From positions 1-64,000 of the forward strand of contig NZ_JAUFQG010000006.1 in assembly GCF_030409605.1 (NCBI RefSeq): DNA of 64,000 bases. The letters are read 5' to 3'. The stretch comes from Simiduia curdlanivorans. Lineage in GTDB: Bacteria > Pseudomonadota > Gammaproteobacteria > Pseudomonadales > Cellvibrionaceae. The stretch's first letter is position 1, and every line of letters begins with the position of its first letter. A program made the translations under genes and the position numbers. Below the pieces are notes generated by a model that saw only the letters and a program-made list of their open reading frames with translations, ran no database searches and was not told the DNA's origin. Below, one piece after another: positions 54,345-62,894 of the stretch.

Positions 54345-54377
54345 AAAATGGTTAGCCCTTTTGAGGCTAACCATTTT
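54345..54377. terminator. bidirectional terminator between kelch gene and idh
   Basis: AAAATGGTTAGCC, a 7-nt loop, then GGCTAACCATTTT: a 13-bp stem with A and T ends, lying between two convergent genes. It can serve both strands. Confidence 0.85.
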
Positions 54378-54437
54378 CGTAAAAGCTAATTCGTCGCTGC
54401 AGTTTCTCAGGCAGAATTAGCTTACTATTTCTCTGAA

Positions 54438-56672
54438 CTACTTAGCTGATTTGTTCAGCAATGCATTTAGTGTTGGGCTAGGACGCATCGCCTTTTCAAG
54501 CTTGGCGGCGTCTGGTAGAAAATAGCCGCCCATATCAACAGGCTCACCTTGAGCGTCAGTGAGCTCTTTGACGATAATGGCTTCCTGCTCTACCAGTGCT
54601 TTAGCAAGAGGCGCAAAGGCGGCTTGAAGCTCTTTGTCCTCGGTTTGCGCTGCTAAGGCTTCGGCCCAGTATTGCGCCAAGTAAAAATGGCTACCGCGGT
54701 TGTCCAGCTCGCGAACTTTGCGCGACGGCGATTTGTCGTTTACCAGCAGTTTTCCGGTGGCCTGATCCAAGGTTTTGGCAAGCACTTGCGCCTTGTTGTT
54801 GCCGGTTTTGGCGGCGACATCTTCAAAGGAAACTGCTAAGGCTAAAAACTCACCTAAGGAATCCCAGCGCAAATGGTCTTCTTCGGCAAACTGCTGCACA
54901 TGCTTAGGCGCTGAACCGCCCGCTCCCGTTTCAAATAAGCCACCGCCGTTCATCAAGGGAACAATCGACAGCATTTTGGCGCTTGTGCCCAGCTCTAGGA
55001 TGGGGAATAAATCGGTGAGGTAATCGCGCAGAACATTGCCGGTTACTGAAATAGTATCTTCACCGCGCTTCAAGCGCTCCATTGTAAAACGAATGGCACT
55101 GTCTGGCGGTAGGATCTGGATGTTCAAACCATCGGTGTCGTGATCTTTTAAGTACTTTTCGACCTTTTTGATCATTTGGGCATCGTGGCCGCGGTTGGCA
55201 TCTAACCAAAATACAGCCGGCATACCCGAGGCGCGCGAACGGGTTACAGCCAGCTTAACCCAATCTTGGATAGGCGCATCTTTAGCGGTAAACATCCGCC
55301 ATACGTCCCCTGCTTCCACCTTGTCATGTTGCAGCAATACCGTGCCGCTTTCATCAACTACGCGCACACTGCCGTTTGCCGAGATAGTAAATGTCTTGTC
55401 GTGTGAGCCGTATTCTTCGGCCTTTTGCGCCATCAAGCCAACATTGGGCACCGTACCCATAGTGCGCGGATCGAAATTGTCGTGGTGCTTACAGAAGTTA
55501 ATCACTTCTTGATAAATGGTGGCGTAGCAGCTGTCTGGAATAACCGCTTTGGTGTCGGCTAACTTGCCATCGGCGCTCCACATCATGCCGCCGGCGCGAA
55601 TCATCGCTGGCATAGAGGCATCGACGATGATATCGCTTGGCACGTGGAGGTTGGTGATGCCTTTATCCGAGTCGACCATCGCCAACATCGGCCGAGTCTC
55701 GTAGCAACGACGCATGTCGTATTCAATTTCGGAGCGCTTAGAGTAGCCCAGCTTATCGATTTTTTGCAGGGCCGCGCCTATGCCATCGTTAGGGTTAACG
55801 CCTAATTCGGCCAAGGTCTTTGCGTGTTTTTCCCACGCTTTTTTGTAATAAACGGTTACCGCATGGCCGAACACAATGGGGTCGGAGACCTTCATCATGG
55901 TGGCTTTCATATGTAGCGAAAATAAAAGACCGGCCTTGCGAGCGCCCTCCATTTCTTCGTCGAGAAATTTCCGTAACGCCTTGGTGCTCATAAATTGCGC
56001 ACTCACCACTTCGTCAGCTTGTACGGCGACTTCTTTCAGGAGTGTTGTTTTACCACCCTCCTCAACCAATTCGATTTTGACCTTACCGGCCTTGCTCATG
56101 GTGGTTGATATATCGCTGGCGTAAAAATCGCCTTCGCGCATGTGGGCAACGTGGGTACGAGATGCCTGACTCCACTTACCCATGGAGTGTGGATTCGTGC
56201 GCGCATATTGCTTAACTGCACCAGGCGCGCGGCGATCGGAGTTACCTTCGCGCAACACCGGGTTAACGGCGCTACCTAGCACTTTTGCGTAGCGAGCTTT
56301 TACGTCTGTCTCTGTATCGTCAGCTGGGCTTTCTGGGTAGCTGGGAATCTTGTAACCCTTGCCCTGTAACTCTGCGATCGCAGCGTTCAGCTGTGGAATA
56401 GAGGCACTGATATTAGGTAGTTTAATAATGTTGGCATTTGGGTCTTGAGTAAGCTCACCCAACTCCTTCAATGCATCAGATACCTTTTGATCGTCAGATA
56501 GGTACTCTGGGAAACTGGCAAGAATGCGAGCGGCCAATGATATATCACTGGTTTCAACCTCTATGCCTGCAGCAGCGGAAAAAGTGTTAACGATAGGGAG
56601 CAATGAGTAAGTCGCCAAGGCCGGCGCTTCGTCTGTTAACGTATAAATAATTTTCGATTTCTGAATTGTCAT
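54438..56672 (-). CDS. idh: NADP-dependent isocitrate dehydrogenase, monomeric type
   Basis: A 744-residue monomeric IDH that converts isocitrate to 2-oxoglutarate in the TCA cycle with NADP. The family is unrelated in length to the 45-kDa dimeric Icd; about 740 residues is normal. Typical stretches are SILP-type ITKLPNISAS-like IKLPNISASIPQL (about 95), RSDRRAPGAVKQYAR-like NSDRRAPGAVKQYA (about 142), PHSMGKWS, and FWLDANRGHD (about 500). I use the ATG at 56672 (MTIQKSKIIYTLTDEAPA), which matches the family N-terminus; the upstream in-frame ATG adds eight residues. The gene is transcribed alone and converges with the kelch gene. Confidence 0.95.
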   Translation of the reverse strand: MTIQKSKIIYTLTDEAPALATYSLLPIVNTFSAAAGIEVETSDISLAARILASFPEYLSDDQKVSDALKELGELTQDPNANIIKLPNISASIPQLNAAIAELQGKGYKIPSYPESPADDTETDVKARYAKVLGSAVNPVLREGNSDRRAPGAVKQYARTNPHSMGKWSQASRTHVAHMREGDFYASDISTTMSKAGKVKIELVEEGGKTTLLKEVAVQADEVVSAQFMSTKALRKFLDEEMEGARKAGLLFSLHMKATMMKVSDPIVFGHAVTVYYKKAWEKHAKTLAELGVNPNDGIGAALQKIDKLGYSKRSEIEYDMRRCYETRPMLAMVDSDKGITNLHVPSDIIVDASMPAMIRAGGMMWSADGKLADTKAVIPDSCYATIYQEVINFCKHHDNFDPRTMGTVPNVGLMAQKAEEYGSHDKTFTISANGSVRVVDESGTVLLQHDKVEAGDVWRMFTAKDAPIQDWVKLAVTRSRASGMPAVFWLDANRGHDAQMIKKVEKYLKDHDTDGLNIQILPPDSAIRFTMERLKRGEDTISVTGNVLRDYLTDLFPILELGTSAKMLSIVPLMNGGGLFETGAGGSAPKHVQQFAEEDHLRWDSLGEFLALAVSFEDVAAKTGNNKAQVLAKTLDQATGKLLVNDKSPSRKVRELDNRGSHFYLAQYWAEALAAQTEDKELQAAFAPLAKALVEQEAIIVKELTDAQGEPVDMGGYFLPDAAKLEKAMRPSPTLNALLNKSAK

Positions 56673-57191
56673 GTAAACCCCGTTATACCAAGCCAATGAG
56701 CAAGCTTGTAAAGCTCAGTCATCCATCTGTGAATTCTGCGTGCGCATCATACAGAAAGATGGCGGGAAATTATAGGTTGTAAAAAAACTACAATGGCCCT
56801 GAACCCTCTATTTACCTCAGTTCGTTAGCAAATACCGACAGAGTCTTGGCAATATGGAGCCCTTGAATTTCGAACATTGCGGCATATTTAGTCACAAAAC
56901 TACAAGACTAGGCAGCGGCGCACCAAAACAGAGCCTAAAATCAACCCTAGGCTCTGCCAACCCTTGCTTGGCTGTGGCATTTATAGATAGCATTCCAGCT
57001 CGTTAAATGGGTACTTTGGCGCAACTAAGGTGAGTTTCAGCGCGTATTTGCTTGCTTTTAATGCTCATTAGGCTGCAATTTGCTAAGCTGCAGGAACCCA
57101 CATGACTTGGTTGGGGTCAAATCTTGGGTTAACCCAGACTTGATTGTTTTCCATCCCGATACCGGGTGCCAATTTTAGATACAGGTAGCAC
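56673..57191. other. 519-bp divergent intergenic region between idh and prc
   Basis: It must contain the promoters of both idh (leftward) and prc (rightward), but I cannot assign boxes with confidence. An 8-bp dyad, AGAGCCTA with TAGGCTCT (56930-56955), may be an operator or a small hairpin. No open frame is supported. Confidence 0.4.
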
Positions 57192-59291
57192 ATGAGAAGT
57201 ACAATTCTGTTAGTCACTGCGCTGTTATTTGCGATGCACGTGGGGGCTAAGGTAGTAGATACTGCTGCTCCATTGACTTACACCGAAACACAATCAAAAA
57301 CAGCGATAGAGATTATCGATAAGCTGAGCACCCGGCACTATCGCAAACTTGCCTTAGACGACAACCTTTCAAGTGCCTACCTCGATAAACTATTGGAAAC
57401 CTTAGATCCTGGCCGCGCCTATTTTTACGCCTCGGATATTGCCGGTTTTGAAAAGTCACGGGCAAAATTTGATGACTTCTTCAAAAAAGGCGACTTGGCC
57501 ATTGGCTTTCAAATTTATAATCAATATACGGCGCGAATAAATTCTCGGCTGTTATCGATCATCGCCGAACTTGAAGATCCGGAAACACAATATAATTTCA
57601 CTGTCGATGAATCTCTTGATGCAGATAGAGAAAATGCCAGCTGGCCAAAAGACAAAGCCGAGGCTGATGAGCTTTGGCGCAAGCGTGTAAAAGCCGCAGT
57701 ACTGTCGCTCAAACTGTCTGGGAAAAGTGTTGAGGAAGCGAAAACTACGTTAACGCGTCGTTATAAAAATCAACAATCTCGCCTGCAACAACAGGATAGA
57801 GAAGATGTATTTGAAACATTAATCAATGCACTGACACTCCTTTACGACCCACACACTAGTTACCTATCACCCCGCACCTTGGAAAACTTCAACATCAATA
57901 TGTCCCTTTCCCTCGAAGGCATTGGCGCGGTATTACAGACAGAAGATGAATTTACAAAGATCGTTCGCCTAGTCGCGGCAGGCCCGGCTGATAAAACCGG
58001 CCAGTTAAAGCCTAGCGATAAAATTTTAGCGGTAGGTCAAGGTAAGGAGGGTGAGTTAATCGATATCGTTGGCTGGCGCTTAGATGAAGTTGTACAACTG
58101 ATTCGCGGTGAGCCCAACACCATCGTGCGCCTGCAGATTCAACCCGCCAATGAAGATGCCACCGCCATTAAAACGGTAACCATTAGTCGGGAGCGGGTAA
58201 AGCTTGAAGAGCAGGCCGCTAAAAAGGCTGTGTTTGAAGTTAAAGAAGGCAATAGCACCTATCGACTGGGCGTTATTGATGTACCTGCGTTCTACTTAGA
58301 TTTTGAGGCCTACCGGCAACGAGATCCAAACTTTAAGAGCACCACGCGAGATGTGATGCAGCTACTGCAAGAGCTTGAACAAGAAAATGTTGATGGCATT
58401 ATCTTGGATTTGCGCAATAACGGCGGAGGCTCCTTACAAGAGGCCACAACCTTAACAGATCTATTTATTGATCAAGGGCCAGTTGTCCAGATTCGACAAT
58501 CGAACGAAACCATCTCTCGCCACCACCGGTCTCGTGCGCGTGCAGTTTACCGAGGCCCCCTACTCGTGCTAATCAATCGATTGAGTGCATCAGCCTCTGA
58601 AATTTTTGCCGGCGCGATTCAAGATTATGGCAGAGGTATCATTGTAGGCTCACAATCTTTTGGTAAGGGCACAGTGCAATCTCTTACGGGATTGCAGGAA
58701 GGGCAACTAAAGATCACCGAGTCGAAATTCTATCGCGTTTCTGGTGACAGCACTCAGCACCGCGGTGTTATCCCCGACATTCTGCTGCCTAACCTAATCG
58801 ACAGCAGTGAGGTTGGCGAAAGCTCGTATGAAACAGCCTTGCCGTGGGATAAAATTCATGCGGTTGCGCACGACAAATATTACGACATAACAGAGCTGAT
58901 GAAAGAAATTAACCCGCAACACGAAGCCAGAGTTGCGGTCAGCCCAGATTTTAACTTTCTAAAAGATCAGTTGCAGATGGTGGCTGAGCTTAAAGAGAAA
59001 AAGGCACTCTCACTCAACGAGAAAACCCGATTAACGGAAAAAACCTTGCTAGACCAGCGCAACTTGGCTAGCGAAAATGCTCGCCGCAAGGCTAAAGGTG
59101 AAGCACCCTATCCTAGCTATGAGGCACTAAAGGCAGCAAATGAAGAAGAAAATGCCAATGCACTGAGCAGCCCGGTACAAATTGATACTGAAAAAGATGC
59201 CATGCTTCGGGAAGCCGGCTTTGTATTAGCTGATTTCATCACCAGTCAACGTGTAGAGGCTAGTAGCAAGTTAGCCAATTTTCAGGAATAG
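57192..59291 (+). CDS. prc: carboxy-terminal (tail-specific) processing protease Prc
   Basis: A 699-residue periplasmic S41A serine protease that trims or degrades proteins with nonpolar C-termini, such as lipoproteins and cell-wall hydrolases. A signal peptide (about 1-19) is followed by a helical N-domain, a PDZ domain (about 235-325; LEGIGAVLQTEDEFTKI), and the protease core with the catalytic Ser in LSASASEIFAGA (about 472) and Lys in FGKGTVQSL (about 497). A C-terminal DUF3340-type helical extension (about 560-690) is typical of Prc rather than CtpA. A terminator follows directly. Confidence 0.95.
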   Translation: MRSTILLVTALLFAMHVGAKVVDTAAPLTYTETQSKTAIEIIDKLSTRHYRKLALDDNLSSAYLDKLLETLDPGRAYFYASDIAGFEKSRAKFDDFFKKGDLAIGFQIYNQYTARINSRLLSIIAELEDPETQYNFTVDESLDADRENASWPKDKAEADELWRKRVKAAVLSLKLSGKSVEEAKTTLTRRYKNQQSRLQQQDREDVFETLINALTLLYDPHTSYLSPRTLENFNINMSLSLEGIGAVLQTEDEFTKIVRLVAAGPADKTGQLKPSDKILAVGQGKEGELIDIVGWRLDEVVQLIRGEPNTIVRLQIQPANEDATAIKTVTISRERVKLEEQAAKKAVFEVKEGNSTYRLGVIDVPAFYLDFEAYRQRDPNFKSTTRDVMQLLQELEQENVDGIILDLRNNGGGSLQEATTLTDLFIDQGPVVQIRQSNETISRHHRSRARAVYRGPLLVLINRLSASASEIFAGAIQDYGRGIIVGSQSFGKGTVQSLTGLQEGQLKITESKFYRVSGDSTQHRGVIPDILLPNLIDSSEVGESSYETALPWDKIHAVAHDKYYDITELMKEINPQHEARVAVSPDFNFLKDQLQMVAELKEKKALSLNEKTRLTEKTLLDQRNLASENARRKAKGEAPYPSYEALKAANEEENANALSSPVQIDTEKDAMLREAGFVLADFITSQRVEASSKLANFQE

Positions 59292-59313
59292 TGAAATAAT
59301 CATGTGCTAAGAC

Positions 59314-59337
59314 GAGCCCCCTTGGGGCTCTTTTTTT
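59314..59337 (+). terminator. rho-independent terminator of prc
   Basis: GAGCCCC, CTT loop, GGGGCTC, then seven T. Confidence 0.92.
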
Positions 59338-59373
59338 GCTTAACCGGCCGGCACTCGACACAAAGGACATTCT

Positions 59374-60180
59374 GTGAACATTATCTCTTTTAACATTAAT
59401 AGTATTCGCGCCCGCCTTCCGCAACTGGAAGCTATTGTTAAAAAGTACGCCCCCGACTTCATTGGTTTACAAGAAACAAAAGTTCAAGACATAGATTTTC
59501 CGATAAGCGCCATTGAGGCTATGGGTTACCACGCAATCTATCACGGACAAAAAACCCATTATGGTGTTGCCTTACTGTCTAAACAAAAGCCTACTGAGAT
59601 AGTGAAAGGTTTTGAGTCAGATGCTGTAGACGCGCAACGTCGTTTCGTCGGCGGAAAATTTATTATCGGCAATCAGGATATTTGGGTCTACAACGGCTAT
59701 TTTCCACAGGGGGAAAATGAAAAACACGTAACTAAATACCCTGCGAAACGCAAGTTTTATGCCGACCTACTCCATTTATTGAAATCAAAACATCATCCGA
59801 GTGAATCAATTGTGATTATGGGTGACATCAACATTTCCCCCCAAGATATCGATATTGGTATTGGCGAGCAGAACCGTAAACGATGGCTTAAGGATGGAAA
59901 ATGCAGCTTTTTACCCGAAGAGCGACAGTGGCTTCAAGCGCTACAGGCCTGGGGCTTAGTGGATAGTTTTAGGCATCATCATCCTGAGCAAGCGAGCGAA
60001 TACAGTTGGTTCGATTATCGCAGCCGCGGCTTTGAAGATGAGCCTCGGCGTGGCCTACGCATCGACAGTATTTTATGTACGAAAAGCCTCGTTGAATCGT
60101 CTATTGGCGCAGGCATTGATTATGAGATTCGAGGCATGGAAAAGCCTTCAGATCACGCGCCAATTTTTACTCGTTGGTAG
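59374..60180 (+). CDS. xthA: exodeoxyribonuclease III
   Basis: A 268-residue Mg-dependent AP endonuclease and 3'-5' exonuclease of the EEP fold for base excision repair. Conserved residues: Asn in SFNINSIRARLP (about 7), Glu34 in GLQETKVQD, Tyr in YNGYFPQGEN (about 109), Asp and Asn in GDINISPQDIDIG (about 151), and the C-terminal SDHAPIF with the catalytic Asp-His. The GTG at 59374 gives the exact family start (MNIISFNINSIRARLP) and follows AAAGGAC. Length matches E. coli ExoIII. Confidence 0.95.
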   Translation: MNIISFNINSIRARLPQLEAIVKKYAPDFIGLQETKVQDIDFPISAIEAMGYHAIYHGQKTHYGVALLSKQKPTEIVKGFESDAVDAQRRFVGGKFIIGNQDIWVYNGYFPQGENEKHVTKYPAKRKFYADLLHLLKSKHHPSESIVIMGDINISPQDIDIGIGEQNRKRWLKDGKCSFLPEERQWLQALQAWGLVDSFRHHHPEQASEYSWFDYRSRGFEDEPRRGLRIDSILCTKSLVESSIGAGIDYEIRGMEKPSDHAPIFTRW

Positions 60181-60207
60181 CAGTTCTTGCACCCGGCTAA
60201 AAGCTCC

Positions 60208-60266
60208 AGCTAAAGGCATTGTAGGCATCTTGTGCACATATCCAGTCCTACAATGCGCCATTAGCT
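60208..60266. terminator. long imperfect inverted repeat between convergent xthA and the sensor gene
   Basis: GGCATTGTAGG and its complement CCTACAATGC are the core arms (60216-60225 and 60247-60256). They are extended outward by AGCTAA and TTAGCT (60208-60213 and 60261-60266), with a 21-nt loop. It lies in the 100-bp gap between two convergent genes, so a bidirectional terminator is likely, although no T-tract is present. Confidence 0.5.
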
Positions 60267-60281
60267 CCCCCAGTGAAAGAG

Positions 60282-62489
60282 CTACTTCTTTGTGTCACTT
60301 TTCCCGAGCCAGCGCTTCAAACTGTCTTCTAGCTGGTCATAACTCACGGGCTTAGCAAGATAGTCGCTCATCCCAGCTGCGAAACACTTAGCTTGATCAG
60401 AATCACCCGCATGCGCGGTCATGGCCACAATGGGAATTGGGTCAGCGACGTTATCCAACTGCTCCTTTTTTCGTATCGCGCGTGTTGCCCCGTAGCCATC
60501 GAGCTCTGGCATTTGGCAATCCATCAATATTAGATTAAATGCCTGCTCATCCAGCGCAACCAACGCCTCTTTGCCATTGTTGGCTAGCGTAACCTTATAA
60601 CCAAGTTTTTGTAACATACCTTTAGCGACCATTTGATTGACACGATGATCGTCAACTAACAATATTTTTTTACCCGTACCGAGCTGATGATTATGCCCTT
60701 CTGTTTCCTCCACAACTGCTGCAGCCAATAGTGTCTCCAGCATGGCTTGATGTAAATTACCGCGCAAAACCGGCTTTAAAAGTACCTTGATATCGTTGTG
60801 TACCAGCAACGCTTCCACCTCTGCAGAAGCACGCTGTTGCAGCGTCGCCGCAATAGCAAGGGGCATAGATTTCAACTCGGGGTGCTGCTTTAACCTATGT
60901 GCGAATGTTAATAATCCAAGCGATTTCACATGCGTGTATAAGAGTGCGCCATCAAAGGGGTGCTCATCGTTCAACCCCTCCTCAAGACGCGTTAACGCCT
61001 GCTCTTCATCGTGCGCAGCGTCTACGTTCATGCCCCAGGCTTCCATCTCAATTAAGAATGAATCTTCAATTGAAGACGGAATGCCCACTAACAAGATACG
61101 TTTATTGCGAAGCTGTGGCTCTATGGCGATGCTTTTAGGCGACTTGCTCGTCGTGTCCAGCGTTATATTGAAAAAATACTGGGTGCCACTGTCCTTGTCT
61201 TCGAATACCTGTAGAGAGCCATTCATGCATTCAGCCAGACCTTTACACAAAGTAATACCGAGCGGTGCGTTTTCAGTATCGTAATGTACGGCCTCTGCAG
61301 TTGCGGGCATGATTTTCTCGTTCGAAACCGTTTCACGCTGATCTATGATGGTGATTTGAAGCTCGCCCTGCTGCTCATTCTTGATAACGAACTCAGATTT
61401 GAAAAAAACTTCGCCATGGCTGGAATATTTAATGGCATGACTTAAAAGATTTATTAGTACCTGCTGCAATCGCTGGGCGTCGCCTTTAACTCGAACTGGC
61501 GTGTCACTATCCAGCACGTGATTTAGCTCAACCTGTTGTTGATATGCGTCGTGAGAGACATCTTCGACCACGTGCTCAATTAATTTCCATAGGTTGAATA
61601 TGGCGTGATCGAGCACGAGGTTTTCGTTCGACGCCTGGGAAAAATCGATGGCGTTATTAACCAAATTTAATTGCCGCTCACCGGCTTTATTTGCAAGCGC
61701 GAGCAGTTCCCTTTGCTCGCTGGTTAAGCGACTGTCAGCGAGCAAGCTGAGAGCGCCCAATACATCATTAAGTGAGGTGCGCAACTCGCCACCAAAGCGA
61801 GTGAGAAAGGTATTTTTTAGCTCCGCTGCAGCCTCTGAGTCGCGCTTTTCAATCTCCAAGTTTTTCGCGTGTTGATCCAAATTGTATTGCGCCTCGAGCC
61901 TATCCCAGTAAATGCGCGACGTAACTTCTCCTTGATGATCCAGCAACAAGTAAAAAACCAACATGGTTACACCATAAACATAGCCCTCCCAAGTGCCCAA
62001 TAGAATGGCAGCCGCCGCGGCTGGAATTTGACCTAAAAATAAATATAAGCCTAAAAATTTGCGATAAGGCGCGAGCACGTTGGCCACGCTAGAATAAAAA
62101 ACCACCGAATAGAGCCAGATAAGCAAAGTGTCATTTTTCATCCCCACAATGGTTGTGACGCTAGCAATAATCAAACTCCACCAAGCCGCGCCCACGAAGG
62201 ATGCCCAAAAATAATGGGTGCGCCAACGTCCAGGGGCTCTAGGGTAAAGAGTGTCAAATCGAAATAAAAAATAACCACGCCATAGGGTGATTAAAAGGAG
62301 ACCTATGGCAAGTCCGAGCGAATAATTCGGGGCCTGCTGGTAAAAGTCACCGAGTGCAACACATAGCAGAAAAGCAAAAAGATTGAGAATTAAGCCTCTT
62401 CGGCTGTATTTAGCCATGCGAGCATCCGTCTCGCGCATGATTTTCCGATCTTTTTGAACTTTATTGGCGGGAACAAATAGCTGCAACAT
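60282..62489 (-). CDS. membrane hybrid sensor kinase-like protein with degenerate kinase core and C-terminal receiver
   Basis: A 735-residue protein. The N-terminus has about six transmembrane helices (about 30-190), then a coiled coil. A HisKA-like helix follows (TFLTRFGGELRTSLNDVLG, about 230), in which the phospho-acceptor His expected before ELRT is Gly. The ATPase domain keeps LINLLSHAIKYSSHG but lacks the second N-box Asn and the DxGxG box. A first receiver domain (about 465-585) lacks its Asp. The second (about 610-730) is complete: LLVDDHRVN, MDCQMPELDG with the phosphorylatable Asp near 657, MTAH and LAKPV. It probably receives phosphate from another kinase. The ATG at 62489 fits the open frame. 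Confidence 0.85.
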   Translation of the reverse strand: MLQLFVPANKVQKDRKIMRETDARMAKYSRRGLILNLFAFLLCVALGDFYQQAPNYSLGLAIGLLLITLWRGYFLFRFDTLYPRAPGRWRTHYFWASFVGAAWWSLIIASVTTIVGMKNDTLLIWLYSVVFYSSVANVLAPYRKFLGLYLFLGQIPAAAAAILLGTWEGYVYGVTMLVFYLLLDHQGEVTSRIYWDRLEAQYNLDQHAKNLEIEKRDSEAAAELKNTFLTRFGGELRTSLNDVLGALSLLADSRLTSEQRELLALANKAGERQLNLVNNAIDFSQASNENLVLDHAIFNLWKLIEHVVEDVSHDAYQQQVELNHVLDSDTPVRVKGDAQRLQQVLINLLSHAIKYSSHGEVFFKSEFVIKNEQQGELQITIIDQRETVSNEKIMPATAEAVHYDTENAPLGITLCKGLAECMNGSLQVFEDKDSGTQYFFNITLDTTSKSPKSIAIEPQLRNKRILLVGIPSSIEDSFLIEMEAWGMNVDAAHDEEQALTRLEEGLNDEHPFDGALLYTHVKSLGLLTFAHRLKQHPELKSMPLAIAATLQQRASAEVEALLVHNDIKVLLKPVLRGNLHQAMLETLLAAAVVEETEGHNHQLGTGKKILLVDDHRVNQMVAKGMLQKLGYKVTLANNGKEALVALDEQAFNLILMDCQMPELDGYGATRAIRKKEQLDNVADPIPIVAMTAHAGDSDQAKCFAAGMSDYLAKPVSYDQLEDSLKRWLGKSDTKK

Positions 62490-62640
62490 TGATCTACCTG
62501 AATGGGTCGCGGATCTGAGGTTGAGGCATTGTAGGGCTTGTAAGAAAGAGAATGAACCGGTTTTTGAGGTCTAATCCGTAATTGTGTTGACCATGTACCC
62601 TAGTCCGAGGGCTTCGAATCCGTTACATAACGTTTCCTCG

Positions 62641-62871
62641 CTATGCGGTTACATCCACCTTATGATCACTGCGTCGACGGTCCTGACCTGTGCGCAGCTC
62701 GATCAGCGGGCGGCGATAGGCGCGTCCACGCCGCCGCTGCCGGCGCCTCCGCTCCTTACTTGGCGAGCTGTCTGGAAGATCAACGGCCTTTTCTATATTG
62801 ACGTGCTTGGGCAGTGTTTGGCTGACCGGCGCTACGCTAATAACATTACTCGGTATTCGTATATCAGACAT
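62641..62871 (-). CDS. short arginine-rich protein of unknown function
   Basis: A 76-residue frame between the chemoreceptor gene (ending 23 bp upstream) and the sensor gene. The N-terminal half is polar; the C-terminal half is strongly basic (KERRRRQRRRGRAYRR, then RTGQDRRRSD), ending VDVTA. The spacing to the receptor gene suggests co-transcription. I do not recognise a family, and the ribosome site is weak, so it could be chance; the regular Arg pattern and position make a real gene plausible. Confidence 0.45.
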   Translation of the reverse strand: MSDIRIPSNVISVAPVSQTLPKHVNIEKAVDLPDSSPSKERRRRQRRRGRAYRRPLIELRTGQDRRRSDHKVDVTA

Positions 62872-62894
62872 ATTACATCTCGTTTTACATGTAC

